64,000 nt of DNA, from positions 504,802,506 through 504,866,505 of the forward strand of contig NC_057809.1 in assembly GCF_018294505.1 (NCBI RefSeq). The letters run 5' to 3'. Below are positions 20,994 through 31,539 of the stretch, one piece after another. Source of the stretch: Triticum aestivum (Eukaryota; Streptophyta; Magnoliopsida; Poales; Poaceae). The notes under the pieces were generated by a model that saw only the letters and a program-made list of their open reading frames with translations, was not told where the DNA came from and ran no database searches. Both the position numbers and the translations under genes were made by a program. The stretch's first letter is position 1. Every line of letters begins with the position of its first letter.

Positions 20994-21652
20994 TTTTATT
21001 TTTATTCCTTGCTTTTTACTCCTGTTTAGTAATAAATAAATTATTTAGCCTGTGTTTTGGTTGTGTTTTTTGTGTTTAATTAGTGTTTGTGCCAAGTAGA
21101 ACCGTTGGGAAGACTTGGGGAAAGTCTTGTTGAACTTGCTGTAAAAAACAGAAACTTTAGCGCTCTCGAGAAATGCTGTCATTTTTATTTGGAGAGTGCT
21201 ATTTAGTTAATTATTTTTGAAGATGATTAATAGATAAATTACTCACGTCCAGCAATTTATTTTAGAATTTTTGGGGTTATAGATCTTGCGCTAGCTACAG
21301 ATTACTACAGACTGTTCTGTTTTTGACAGATTCTGTTTTCCGTGTGTTGTTTGCTTATTTTGATGAATCTATGGCTAGTAAAATAGTTTATAATCCATAG
21401 AGAAGTTGTAATACAGTAGGTTTAACACCAATATAAATAAATAATGAGTTCATTACAGTACCTTGAAGTGGTCTTTTGTTTTCTTTCGCTAACGGAGCTC
21501 ACGAGTTTTCTGCTTTAAGTTTTGTGTTGTGAAGTTTTCAAGTTTTGGGTAAGGATTTGATGGATTATGGAAAAAGGAGTGGCAAGAGCCTAAGCTTGGG
21601 GATGCCCATGGAACCCCCAAGATAATCTAAGGACACCTAAAATCCAAAGCTT

Positions 21653-21676
21653 GGGGATGCCCCGGAAGGCATCCCC
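21653..21676 (+). promoter_or_regulatory. Hairpin at an internal polypurine-like motif (element B)
   Basis: GGGGATGCC and GGCATCCCC form a perfect 9-bp stem around the loop CCGGAA. It overlaps the AAGCTTGGGGATGCC copy at 21647-21661. Equivalent hairpins lie at 9441-9464 in A and 63254-63277 in F. Confidence 0.8.
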
Positions 21677-21856
21677 TCTTTCGTCTACTTCTATCGGTAA
21701 CTTTACTTGGAGCTATATTTTTATTCACCAACATGATATGTGTTTTGCTTGGAGCGTCTTGTATTATTTGTGTCTTTGTTTGTTAGTGTGCCACAATCAT
21801 CCTTACTGTACACACCTTTTGAGAGAGCCATACATGAATTAAAATTTGATAGAATA

Positions 21857-22024
21857 CTCTATGTGCTTCACTTATATCTTTTGAGCTAAGTAATTTTGCT
21901 CTATGTGCTTCACTTATATCTTTTGAGCTATGTAATTTTGCTCTATATGCTTCACTTATATCTTTTGAGCTATGTAATTTTGCTCTATGTGCTTCACTTA
22001 GATCTTTTAGAGCACGGTGGAGGA
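21857..22024 (+). repeat. 42-bp tandem repeat, four units
   Basis: CTCTATGTGCTTCACTTATA begins units at 21857, 21899, 21941 and 21983, exactly 42 bp apart and more than 90% identical in the middle units. Element A keeps a decayed version (about 9100-9270) and F a highly diverged one (about 63420-63620). Confidence 0.9.
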
Positions 22025-23713
22025 TTTGTTTTAAAGAAACTATTGATCTCTCATGCTTCACTTAAATTATTTTGAGAGTCTCTTAATAGCATGGTAATTC
22101 GCTTAATAATAATATGCTTGGTATTCAAGATTTGTGAAACTTCCTTTTGAGTGTGTTGAATACTAAGAAAATATTGAAGCATGATAATTGTTTTGATATA
22201 TGGAGGTGATAATATTAAAGTCATGCTAGTTGAGTAGTTGTGAATTTAAAGAATACTTGCGTTGAAGCTTGTGATTCCCGTAGCATGCATGTATGGTGAA
22301 CCGTTATGTGATGAAGTTGGAGCATGATTTATTTATTGATTGTCTTCCTTATGAGTGGCGGTCGGGGACGAGCGATGGTCTTTTCCTACCAATCTATCCC
22401 CCTAGGAGCATGCGCGTAATACTTTGCTTTGGTAACTTCTAGATTTTTGCAATAAGTATATGAGTTCTTTATGACTAATGTTGAGTCCATGGATTATACG
22501 CACTCTCACCCTTCCACCTTTGCTAGCCTCTCTAATACCGCGCACCTTTCGCCGGTATCATACACCCACCATATACCTTCCTCAAAACAGCCACCATAAT
22601 TACCTATTATGGCATTTCCATAGCCATTCCGAGATATATTGACATGCAACTTTCCACCGTTCCGTTTATTATGACACACTTCATCATTGTCATATTGCAT
22701 ATCCCGGTACACCGCCGGAGGCATTCATATAGAGTCATATTTTGTTCTAAGTATCGAGTTGTAATTGTTGAGTTGTAAGAAAAATAGAAGTGTGATGATC
22801 ATCATTATTAGAGCATTGTCCCAGTGAGGAAAGAATGATGGAGACTATGATTCCCCCACAAGTCGGGATGAGACTACGGACGAAAAAAAAGAGGCCATAA
22901 AAAAAGAGAAAAGGCCCAAATAAAAAAATGAGAGAAAAAGAGAGAAGGGACAATGTTACTATCCTTTTACCACACTTGTGCTTCAAAGTAGCACCATGAT
23001 CTTCATAGTAGAGAGTCTCTCATGTTATCACTTTCATATACTAGTGGGAATCTTTCATTATAGAACTTGGCTTGTATATTCCAATGATGGGCTTCCTCAA
23101 ATTACCCTAGGTCTTCATGAGCAAGCAAGTTGGATGAACACCCACTTAGTTTCTTTTTGAGCTTTCATATACTTATAGCTCTAGTGCATCCGTTGCATGG
23201 CAATCCCTACTCACTCACATTGATATCTATTGATGGGCATCTCCATAGCCCGTTGATACGCCTAGTTGATGTGAGACTATCTTCTCCCTTTTTGTCTTCT
23301 CCACAACCACCATTCTATTCCACCTATAGTGTTATGTCCATGGCTCACACTCATGTATTGCGTGAAGATTGAAAAAGTTTTGAAAAAGTTAGAGTATGAA
23401 ACAATTGCTTGGCTTGTCATCGGGGTTGTGCATGATTTAAATATTTTGTGTGGTGAAGATAGAGCATAGCCAGACTATATGATTTTGTAGGGATAACTTC
23501 CTTTGGCCATGTTATTTGGAGAAGACATAATTGCTTTGTTAGTATGCTTGAAGTATTATTATTTTTATGTTAATATAAACTTTTGTCTTGAATCTTTCTA
23601 ATCTGAATATTCATATCACAATTAAGAAGATTTGCATTGAAATTATGCCAAGTAGCACTCCGCATCAAAAATTCTCTTTTTATCATTTACCTACTCGAGG
23701 ACGAGCAGGAATT

Positions 23714-23728
23714 AAGCTTGGGGATGCC
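23714..23728 (+). promoter_or_regulatory. Polypurine tract (element B)
   Basis: AAGCTTGGGGATGCC lies directly before the 3' LTR start at 23729, the position needed to prime plus-strand DNA synthesis. It is purine-rich only in its centre (GGGGA), and the same 15-mer recurs upstream. Confidence 0.75.
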
Positions 23729-25293
23729 TGATACGTCTCCAACGTATCTATAATTTTTGATTGCTCCATGCTATATTATCTACTATTTTGGACTATATTG
23801 GGCTTTATTTTCCACTTTTATATTATTTTTGGGACTAACCTATTAACCGGAGGCCCAGCCCAGAATTGCTGTTTTTTGCCTATTTCAGTGTTTCAAAGAA
23901 ACGGAATATCAAACGGGGTCCAAACGGAATAAAACCTTCGGGAACGTGATTTTCTCACCGAACGTGATCCAGGAGACTTGGACCCTGGTCCAAGGAACAA
24001 AAGAGGCGGTCACGAGGGTGGGGGCGCCCCCCCTAGGGCGCGCCCCTTGCCTTGTGGGCCCCTCGGAGCTCCACCGACGTACTCCTTCCTCCTATATATA
24101 CCTACGTACCACCAAACGATCAGAACAGGAGCCAAAAACCTAATTCCACCGCCGCAACTTTTTGTATCCACGAGATCCCATCTTGGGGCCTGTTCCGGAG
24201 CTCCGCCGGAAGAGGGCCGTCATCACGGAGGGATTCTACATCATCATAGCCTCTTCGATGAAGTGTGAGTAGTTTACCTCAGACCTTCAGGTCCATAGTT
24301 AGTAGCTAGATGGCTTCTTCTCTCTCTTTGGATCTCAATACAAAGTTCTCCCCCTCTCTTGTGGAGATCTACTCGATGTAATCTTCTTTTTGCGGTGTGT
24401 TTGTTGAGACCGATGAATTGTGGGTTTATGATCAAGTCTATCTATGAATAATATTTGAATCTTCTCTGAATTCTTTTATGCATGATTGGTTATCTTTGCA
24501 AGTCTCTTCAAATTATCCGTTTGGTTTGGCCAACTAGATTGGTAGTTCTGGCCATGGGAGAAGTGCTTAGCTTTGGGTTCGATCTTGCGATGTCCTTTCC
24601 CAGTGACAGAAGGGGCATCAAGGCACATATTGCATCGTTGCCATCGAGGATAACAAGATGGGGTTTATTTCATATTGCATGAATTTATCTCTCTACATCG
24701 TGTCATCTTGCCTAAAGCATTACTCTGTTTTTAACTTAATACTCTAGATGCATGCTGGATAGCGGTCGATGAGTGGAGTAATAGTAGTAGATGCAGAATC
24801 GTTTCGGTCTACTTGTCACAGACGTGATGCCTATATACATGATCATGCCTAGATATTCTCATAACTATGCTCAATTCTGTCAATTGGTCAACAGTAATTT
24901 GTTCACCCACCATAGAATACTTATGCTCTTGAGAGAAGCCACTAGTGAAACCTATGGCCTCCGGGTCTATTCTCATCGTATCAAACTCCATCACTTTAAT
25001 CTTGCTTTGCTTTTTACTTTGCCTTTTATTTTTACTTTGCATCTTTATACCAAAAATACCAAAAATATTATATCTATCAGATCTCACTCTCGTAAGTGAT
25101 CGCGAAGGGATTGACAACCCCTAATCGCGTTGGTTGCGAGTAGCTATCGTTTTGTGCAGGTACGAGGGACTTGAGCGTGGCCTCCTACTGGATTGATACC
25201 TTGGTTCTCAAAAACTGAGGGAAATACTTACGCTACTCTGCTGCATCATCCCTTCCTCTTCGGGGAAAACCAACGCAAGCTCAAGACGTAGCA
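23729..25293 (+). repeat. 3' LTR of element B (1565 bp)
   Basis: It aligns end to end with 17052-18618 with scattered substitutions and a few 1-2-bp indels. Confidence 0.94.
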
Positions 25294-25298
25294 CGTCT
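25294..25298. repeat. Target site duplication CGTCT, right copy (element B)
   Basis: Exact repeat of 17047-17051 after the 3' LTR. Confidence 0.93.
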
Positions 25299-26066
25299 CT
25301 CGTTGCTGTCGCACACGGCGCTACGCGGTTTTCTGGCAGCTATCCCCGCTGCTGTGTGTGGTGTTTCCTTGCCAGCTTTCCCATGTGTGAGGCTATATAT
25401 GCACCCAACTGCTGCTGGCTTTATTGTTGTCAGTTTGGGCTACTGCTTGAGGCCAGCGAATGGCCTCCCCCACTAGCACGCTGCTCCTTATCGGTCTGTG
25501 TGCAAGCTCTCCTCCAAGAACCGCAGCCAGGGCCTCAAATCACCGGACCCCGCTGCCATATCGCGCCTACGGCGCCGCCGCACCGGGCCTCCACCGTTGA
25601 TTCACCATTCATCCTCCTCCATGCTTCCTACCCCGCCACCACAGCGGCCATGAGTTCCCTGGCCACGACGGGCAGAGGGCGGCGGTGGAGATGGTCGGGT
25701 CAGAGGGAAGTGACGGAGGTGGTCAGGGCGGAGGGCGGAGGGCGGCGAGGGACGGTGGCGGCGGGGCTATCCGCGGCGACGGATGGTGGCGGTCGTGCGA
25801 TCCGTGGCGAGGGCGGTGGCGGCGGCGCGATCCGCGACGGGGATGGTGGCGGCGGCGGTTGGGAGCGATGGCGCATTCCGTGTGTTGAGCCGGTGATGGC
25901 GGCGGTAGTTGGGGATAGGGACGATGGGTGGTCGTGGGGATCGGGTAGGTTAGGGAAGTTCGATAGGTGGTTCGTGGCGATGGTACAGGTGGTGGGCTTT
26001 TTCGGTCTGGTAACAGTTCGGGAGGACCGCCTCGCCTTATATAAGGCCATCCGTGATCCAAATAGT
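25299..26066. other. GC-rich region without a credible gene
   Basis: The part at 25640-25930 is dominated by GGC/GGT/GGA triplets, which keep frames open on both strands (up to 277 codons). The translations are low-complexity Gly/Arg or Pro/Arg runs with no domain, so I do not call a gene. It could be a decayed 5' end of the CACTA transposon or an old exon. Confidence 0.45.
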
Positions 26067-26090
26067 TATTCTAATCCCAGGATTAGAATA
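26067..26090. repeat. Perfect 11-bp inverted repeat
   Basis: TATTCTAATCC and GGATTAGAATA are separated by CA. It sits 20 bp before a (TA)n tract and the left copy of the 228-bp duplication. Confidence 0.85.
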
Positions 26091-26110
26091 GTGCTACTAT
26101 ATATATATAT

Positions 26111-26338
26111 GAGTGCATCAAAAGTCTTTTATAGAAAAAATTCATCCAAAGACATGGAATTTCCAAACTTTGGTCATAAAAGCATATGAAATATGAGATA
26201 CAAAAAAGATAGTGGAAAACAAAAACAAAAGAGAAGGGAAAAAAATTAGAGCAGTGGTTACCAAGGGTCGATTCTCGGCTCTCGGTAATGGCCACCTTTT
26301 TCGAGAGGCGTTCTCGGTAAAGCATCTAACCTAGATCT
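26111..26338 (+). repeat. 228-bp direct repeat, copy 1
   Basis: It runs from GAGTGCATCAAAAG to ACCTAGATCT and is about 90% or more identical to 28239-28467. It includes CTCGGTAATGGCCACC and CTCGGTAAAGCATC, motifs of the CTCGGTAA type also found at the CACTA end near 31040. Both copies follow a TA-repeat. Confidence 0.85.
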
Positions 26339-26488
26339 CTTTCCTTCTTGTGCATTCTCGATAATATGTATTATACTTTTTTTGTTGTTGTCTTCCATTC
26401 TTGGCAAACAACCTTAGCACATCATAATTATCGTCTTGTGTTTTCTTCTTCAGATGAGCCTCGTCCGATTCTAGAAACCGGCACCCCT

Positions 26489-27751
26489 CCGGTGGCACTG
26501 ACGGTCTAGGGCGTTGTTCGGCACCTAGAGGGGGTAGGCCACGGGGAATAACTGCTTCTTTGTGTTACTGCATGTCATCGCGAGATGACAGACCAAGTCT
26601 AGGCCCGTTCTGTCACGGGATCACCCATCGAAGACTCTGTCTCAGGGACGAATGCACCCGGTCCTCGACGTTCCCGCCCGTGTGTGCGGTTTGTGAGGCA
26701 CGTGCCACGTCAAGGACGTGCGTTGCTTATTCAAATAGCACACCACCCCTGCATGCATATGCATGGGCCACACGCATGTAGGTGTGCCCTCCCCCCCCCT
26801 CGGGCGGCCTCTATATTGAGCACCCATCCGGTGGCCCCAGCGGTCTAGGGCGTTGTTTGGCACCGAGGGTGTACTCCACGGTGAATAACTGCTTCTCCGT
26901 GTTAGTGCATGTCATCGCGAGATGACATACCAAGTCTAGGCTCGTTCTGTCACGGGATCACCCATCGAAGACTCTGTCTCGAGGACGGACGCAGCCGTTC
27001 CTCGACGTCCCGCCCGTGTGTGTGGTTTGTGAGGCACGTGCCACGTCAAGGACGTGCGTTGCTTATTCAAATAACACACCACCCCTGCATGCATATGCAT
27101 GGGCCAGACGCATGTAGGGGTGCCCTCCCCCCCCTCGGGCGGTCTCTATATTGAGCACCCATCCGGTGGCCCCGGCGGTCTAGGGTGTTGTTCAGCACCG
27201 AGAGGGTGTACTCCATGGTGAATAACTGCTTCTTCGTGTTAGTGCATGTCATCGCGAGATGACAAACCAAGTCTAGGCTCGTTCTGTCATGGGATTACCC
27301 ACTGAAGACTCTGTCTCGGGGACGGACGTAGCCGGTCCTCGACGTTCCCGCCCGTGTGTGTGGTTTGTGAGGCACGTGCCACGTCAAGGACGTGCGTTGC
27401 TTATTCAAATAGCACACCGCCCCTGCATGCATATGCATGGGCCACACACATGTACGGATGCCCTCCCCCCCTCGGGCGGTCTCTATATCGAGCACCCATC
27501 CGGTGGCCCCGGCGGTCTAGGGCATTGTTCGGCACCGAGAGGGTGTATTCCACGGTGAATAACTGCTTCTCCGTGTTAGTGCATGTCATCGCGAGATGAC
27601 AGACCAAGTCTAGGCTCGTTCTTCGAGATAGTCTATGGGCATAGAGAGGGAATGTGTCCGGTTTGTGCAGGAAGTGCAGGTCCTGTTGCTCCGTTGGCCT
27701 CGAAACTTTTGTGATCTCAAAGGAGGCATTGCATGTATATGCATGGGCTAT
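26489..27751 (+). repeat. About 337-bp tandem repeat, 3.75 units
   Basis: Units start CCGGTGGC at 26489, 26828, 27163 and 27500, spaced 339, 335 and 337 bp. The last unit diverges after about 120 bp and ends at 27751. Conserved parts include CATGTCATCGCGAGATGACA, GCACGTGCCACGTCAAGGAC and TGCATGCATATGCATGGGCC, all palindrome-rich. Units are about 90% identical. Frames crossing the array on both strands are by-products. Confidence 0.88.
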
Positions 27752-27765
27752 CCGGTGGCCCCGAC

Positions 27766-28176
27766 GGTCTAGGAAGTTGACCGGCACCGAGAGAGGGGGT
27801 AGGCCACGGTCAACAACTACTTCTTCTCGTGTTTATTACTTTACACTCTTTAAAGTTATCTATCGGTGCTGGTCTAGAAATTTGACCGACACCGAGAGAG
27901 GGGGTAGGCCACGGTCAACAACTGCTTCTTCTCGTGTTTTTTACTTTACACTCTTTAAAGTTCTCTCTTGGTGCCGTTCTAGGAAGTTGGCCGGCCCCGA
28001 GAGAGGGGGTAGGCCACGGTCAACAACTGCCTCTTCTCATGTTTTTTACTTTACACTCTTTAAAGTTCTCTCTCAGTGCCGTTCTAGGAAGTTGGTCGGC
28101 ACCGAGAGAGGGGGTAGGCCACGGTCAACAACTGCATATTCTCATGTTTTTTTACTTTACATTCTTTAAAGTTGAG
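27766..28176 (+). repeat. 105-bp tandem repeat, four units
   Basis: (G/C)G(T/G)TCTAGGAAGTTG begins units at 27766, 27871, 27976 and 28081, exactly 105 bp apart. Each has CACCGAGAGAGGGGGTAGGC and TTTTACTTTACACTCTTTAA. The first half is homologous to the start of the 337-bp unit, so this array probably arose from it. Confidence 0.88.
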
Positions 28177-28200
28177 TTTTGAACGAATCTAACCCAAAAA

Positions 28201-28202
<2 letters not shown>

Positions 28203-28238
<36 letters not shown>
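28203..28238. repeat. (AT)18 microsatellite
   Basis: An uninterrupted alternating AT run of 36 bases, directly before copy 2 of the 228-bp repeat. Confidence 0.95.
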
Positions 28239-28241
<3 letters not shown>

Positions 28242-28467
28242 TGCATCAAAAGCCTTTTATCGAAAAAATTCATCAAAAGTCATGGAATTTCCAAACTTTG
28301 GTCGTAAAAGCATATGAAATATAAGATACAAAAAAGATAGTGCAAAACAAAAACAAAAAGAGAAGGGGGGGAAATTAGAGCAGTGGTTACCGAGGGTCAA
28401 TTCTCGGCTCTCGGTAATGGCCACCTTTTCCGAGAGGCGCTCTCGGTAAAGCATCTAACCTAGATCT
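28239..28467 (+). repeat. 228-bp direct repeat, copy 2
   Basis: Second copy of 26111-26338. The two copies flank both tandem arrays, which suggests a segmental duplication or the two sides of one internal CACTA segment. Confidence 0.85.
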
Positions 28468-29379
28468 TAACCTTTCCCCTTTCTTTTGTATCTTCATTCC
28501 CCTCTCCTCTCTGTTCACCACCGCCGCCGCCGCCGCCAGCCCTCAACCGCCACTAACTACCGCCGCCACCCCTCCTCCACCGCCCCCAACTGCGTCCACC
28601 GCCCCCAACTATTGCCGCCACGATGCTTCATGGCCGGTGGCCGACGTGGCGGCTCTTCCATGCGACCCAACGACGGCCGCCGTAGCGGAGCTCCTCCGGT
28701 AGCGCGGTAGCTGGAGATGCGCTCAGGTGTGTACACCCGTCCCATTGAAAACATATGCAAATTTTGTTGAAGAAGATGAGAATTGGGAAAATTCAGTTCA
28801 TAGGTGCTCCACTAGGGGCTAGTAATTCAATTCATAGGGTATTTTTAGGTGCTCCACTAGGTCCGTGCTGATCTAGTTCTAGGTATTTTTAGGTGCTCCA
28901 CTAGGATGTTTGAGTTGCACATGTTTTTTGCTTTCATTTTGAAAATGACCCCCTCTTGGATGCTTGTCACGCTCCGCCACTGCCACTAGGGTCTAGTAAT
29001 TGCAAGTAGGCACCATCTTGCTGAGGAATTTAATACCATGGCAAAACTGGCTACAAAACAACCAAACCTGAATTTGTGGATCGAGTTCATCATAATATGC
29101 TGCTGTATACTACTGTAATGTACAATTTTCAGCCTATTTTTCATGTTTTTGAGGAGTTGATATTGTCCAGTGCATGATAATATGCTCATGTTGCTTATGT
29201 ATATTTTCAGCTATTGTAATGTATAGTTTTCCGCCTATTTTTTCATATATTTGAACAGTTCATATTGTCCGGTGCATGATAATATGCTCCTGTTGCCTAT
29301 GTACTCTTTTCAGTCAATTTTTCATGTATTTTGGACAAGTGGTATGGTTAATATTCACCATATATATATTGTTTTTCAG
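28468..29379 (+). other. Upstream region of the transposase pseudogene
   Basis: A CCGCC-rich stretch (28515-28630) is followed by AT-rich sequence. It contains an internal duplication around TGCATGATAATATGCTC (29172 and 29273) and a polypyrimidine tract with a TTTTTCAG acceptor at 29379. This is probably the 5' UTR and first intron; no first coding exon could be assigned. Confidence 0.45.
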
Positions 29380-31015
29380 ATTCTGATGGGAGCACTGGTA
29401 GTAAGTACCAGAGAGTCCCGACTGGTACGACCGAGTCGTCCACCTCCCATCAGGCCGCAACCAAGGCATCGTCATCATCGGATGGCGATATCGGAATGGA
29501 CTTAGATGCACCAGATCCGCTCGCTACTGAGTCGGGCGACATGGACCTCGGACGGCTCGGGGTATACCTCGGGCAACACTTCCAAGAGGAAGAAATCCGG
29601 GCGTGGTCCGGGGAAGGTCCTGGAACCAACTGCTGCCAGCAACCGTCCTGTCATTTGCCCGACAGGAGAGGGGTAAGCAAGCATTTCATTTGCATCATAT
29701 TTTGGATGCCACAGCTTTGACACTCACATATGGTTGTTTTTTATATCATGTAGTCAGTGGGAATTTATCCCGACACAACCTAAGGAGGCACGCCCGCCGA
29801 ACCACGTCATCGGCTCCCTCTTGAGGAAGCACTTCCCTGGATTGTCCAAGACGGGTGATGACGATCCGCCGTCGCCAGGTTTAACCTGGGAGCATTACGT
29901 ACACAACAAGGATGGGCACGATGTCACCATGGCCACTCGGGTCATCAATGCTTTTTTTGTAAGTATCTTCGCTCCGACCACTGCATTTTTTCATATCCAA
30001 ATCCTTGCTTGCGTGGATGGTGAGAAGATGCCATATGCTTTCTTGTAGGAAACATTTGCTTGCGTGGATGGTGAGCAGCAGAAGGCGATCAAAGGCATCG
30101 TGAAATCTGCCCGAAAGATACTCTCTGACCTCAAGCACACGCTGCGGTACAAAGCCATGATACAGTGTCGGTCACTCGATGAGAAGGGAGATAAGATGAC
30201 AAGGAAGACTGCTTGCCAGACCAACCTGTCGCGAGAAGAATATTTGTCAGTGGTAAGTGACTACATCGGTTGCTAGTACTTTGATTCATCCCTCTTGTTC
30301 CTCAATTATTCGATTTTGTCTGACTAGGTGACGGAACCCTAGATGAAGGACGTTTGTTGGGAGGCTCTGGTTGACATGTGGTGTGACCCAGCATGGTAGG
30401 CGCAACATGTGGAGAAGGGAAACGATCGAGCCAAAATGACATGCCCGGCTCATGTCCAGGGGAGCCGGAACCTAACCGCTCTCAAGCAACACATGGTATG
30501 TGGATTAAGATGTTAACTTTTTCGCACGGTGCATCTTGGTTCATTAAAATTGATGGTTAATTTTGCAGGAGGCGAAGGTTGGTCGCCCGGTCCACATCCT
30601 GGAAGCCTGGAAAGAAGGCCACAAGGGGAAGGATGGCGCCGAATTCTGCAGCGAGTCGGCGGAGGAGAAGTGGGGGACCTTCAAAGAGGTCTTCCAGGAG
30701 GTGCACGGGCACGAAGCCGAACCTACGTCCAAGCCCCTTGATCCTGAGCTTCTCATCATTGCTGGCGAGGGGAAGGGCCATGGCCGCCACCTCCTTTGCA
30801 ACGGGGCGATCGCTACCTCCTCGCATCGCAAGCTGCACGAGATACGCGCGTCGAGCACCATCGCAAGCTGCAGGAGGATTGCCGAGAGCAGCTCTCGGCA
30901 AAGATATCGTCATTTTTTTCAAGAATATTTAGAAAGTTATTTAAAACTTTTACTGATAAATGTGACTAGTGGGACCACATGTCAGTTAGAAAGAACACAC
31001 ACAAAAAGAAAATAG
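29380..31015 (+). pseudogene. CACTA (En/Spm) transposase, Transposase_24 type, broken
   Basis: Five exons can be read: 29380-29672, 29754-29958, 30049-30252, 30328-30495 and 30569-31015. All introns start GT and end AG, and the phases fit. The conserved core is exons 2 to 5: WEFIPTQPKE, then RKILSDLKHTLRYKAMIQ, then AHVQGSRNLTALKQ, then KVGRPVHILEAWKEG and GEGKGHGRHLL. That order matches the plant Ptta/En/Spm transposase family PF03004 as I know it, a DNA-binding TnpA-type protein. Two TAG codons interrupt exon 4 (30340-30342 and 30397-30399). The 3' end runs into the subterminal repeats. The frame of exon 1 is uncertain because a frame change seems needed inside it. Confidence 0.8.
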
Positions 31016-31303
31016 GATGTTGCATATGCTTTACCGAGTGTCGTGTCGCGGCTCTCGGTAAAGTACGCAGTAACTGACGGAGCCGTCTGTTGCGGACGGG
31101 CATGCCGCGTGGCTCCTCTTTGCCGTGAGCGGCCCTCGGCGTTTGTAGGGTTTGTCGTGAGGCAGTGACGGCAAATACGGCAGTTTGTCGTGAAGCTGAG
31201 TTTGTCAAGAATGACACTTGGCAAAGTTTGCTTTGCCGAGTGTCTGTGTTTTGGCACTCGGCGAAGAGCATTACATCCGGCGTACGTGAAAATTCCAGTA
31301 GTG
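30879..31303 (+). mobile_element. Right end of the CACTA transposon
   Basis: The end is at 31303; read inward on the minus strand it starts CACTACTGGAATTTTCACG. Subterminal motifs GCCGAGTGTC, CTCGGTAAAG, CTCGGCGAAGAG and TTGCCGTGAG alternate in both orientations. A perfect 11-bp inverted repeat (TTGCCGAGAGC, one base, GCTCTCGGCAA) is at 30879-30901. The left terminus with matching CACTACTGG was not found, so the element is truncated or rearranged upstream. Confidence 0.8.
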
Positions 31304-31376
31304 GTGTCAAAAAAATGTTCGGACCGCACGGTCCTCATATTTAACGGCATTTGGGTCCGCGATATTGGAGTTGCCC
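31304..31376 (-). mobile_element. Harbinger-type terminus fragment
   Basis: Read on the minus strand from 31376 the sequence is GGGCAACTCCAATATCGCGG, preceded by TAA (TTA at 31377-31379 on the plus strand). This resembles the GAGCAACTCCAACGGGCC terminus at 36437. The CACTA element ends at 31303, so it may have inserted into this older element. Confidence 0.5.
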
Positions 31377-31539
31377 TTACATCATTCCCCACATCATGAC
31401 TAGTGATAGCAAGAGATACAGTTTTAAAAAAACATACAAAAAGAAGAAGATGCTACGACAAAGTTATCTGGCCATAGTGTTTCATGTACAATTTCATTAG
31501 GAATGCATGTCACAATATTGCGAACGACATTGTACAAAT

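Larger units (their letters stand above)
20927..23728 (+). other. Non-coding 3' internal region of element B
   Basis: It holds a stem-loop (20978-20993), the short region TACAGACTGTTCTGTTTTTG that is also in F, copies of the polypurine-like motif AAGCTTGGGGATGCC at 21592-21606 and 21647-21661, a GGGGATGCC hairpin (21653-21676), a 42-bp tandem repeat (21857-22024) and the functional polypurine tract at 23714-23728. It has no long frame. Several minus-strand frames of 70-90 codons are by-products of the tandem repeat. Confidence 0.87.
17052..25293 (+). mobile_element. Complete non-autonomous gypsy-type LTR retrotransposon B (same family as A)
   Basis: The element is 8242 bp with LTRs at 17052-18618 and 23729-25293, both starting TGATACGTCTCC and ending GTAGCA, and exact CGTCT duplications. 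It has the same organisation as A in the opposite orientation: tRNA-Asp-type primer site, one 691-codon Gag-protease frame, then 2.8 kb of non-coding internal sequence to a polypurine tract. It has no pol. A and B have different target duplications, so they are independent insertions and not halves of an inversion. Confidence 0.94.

Noticed and set aside
21783..22061. 92-codon minus-strand repeat protein
   Set aside because: A by-product of the 42-bp tandem repeat in element B, whose period is a multiple of three.
25356..26189. 277-codon plus-strand frame and overlapping minus-strand frames
   Set aside because: Sustained by GGN triplet repeats; translations are Gly/Arg or Pro/Arg runs with no domain, and frames are open on both strands.
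26489..28176. CRISPR-like array
   Set aside because: Whole units of 337 and 105 bp are repeated without unique spacers; this is a eukaryotic tandem repeat.
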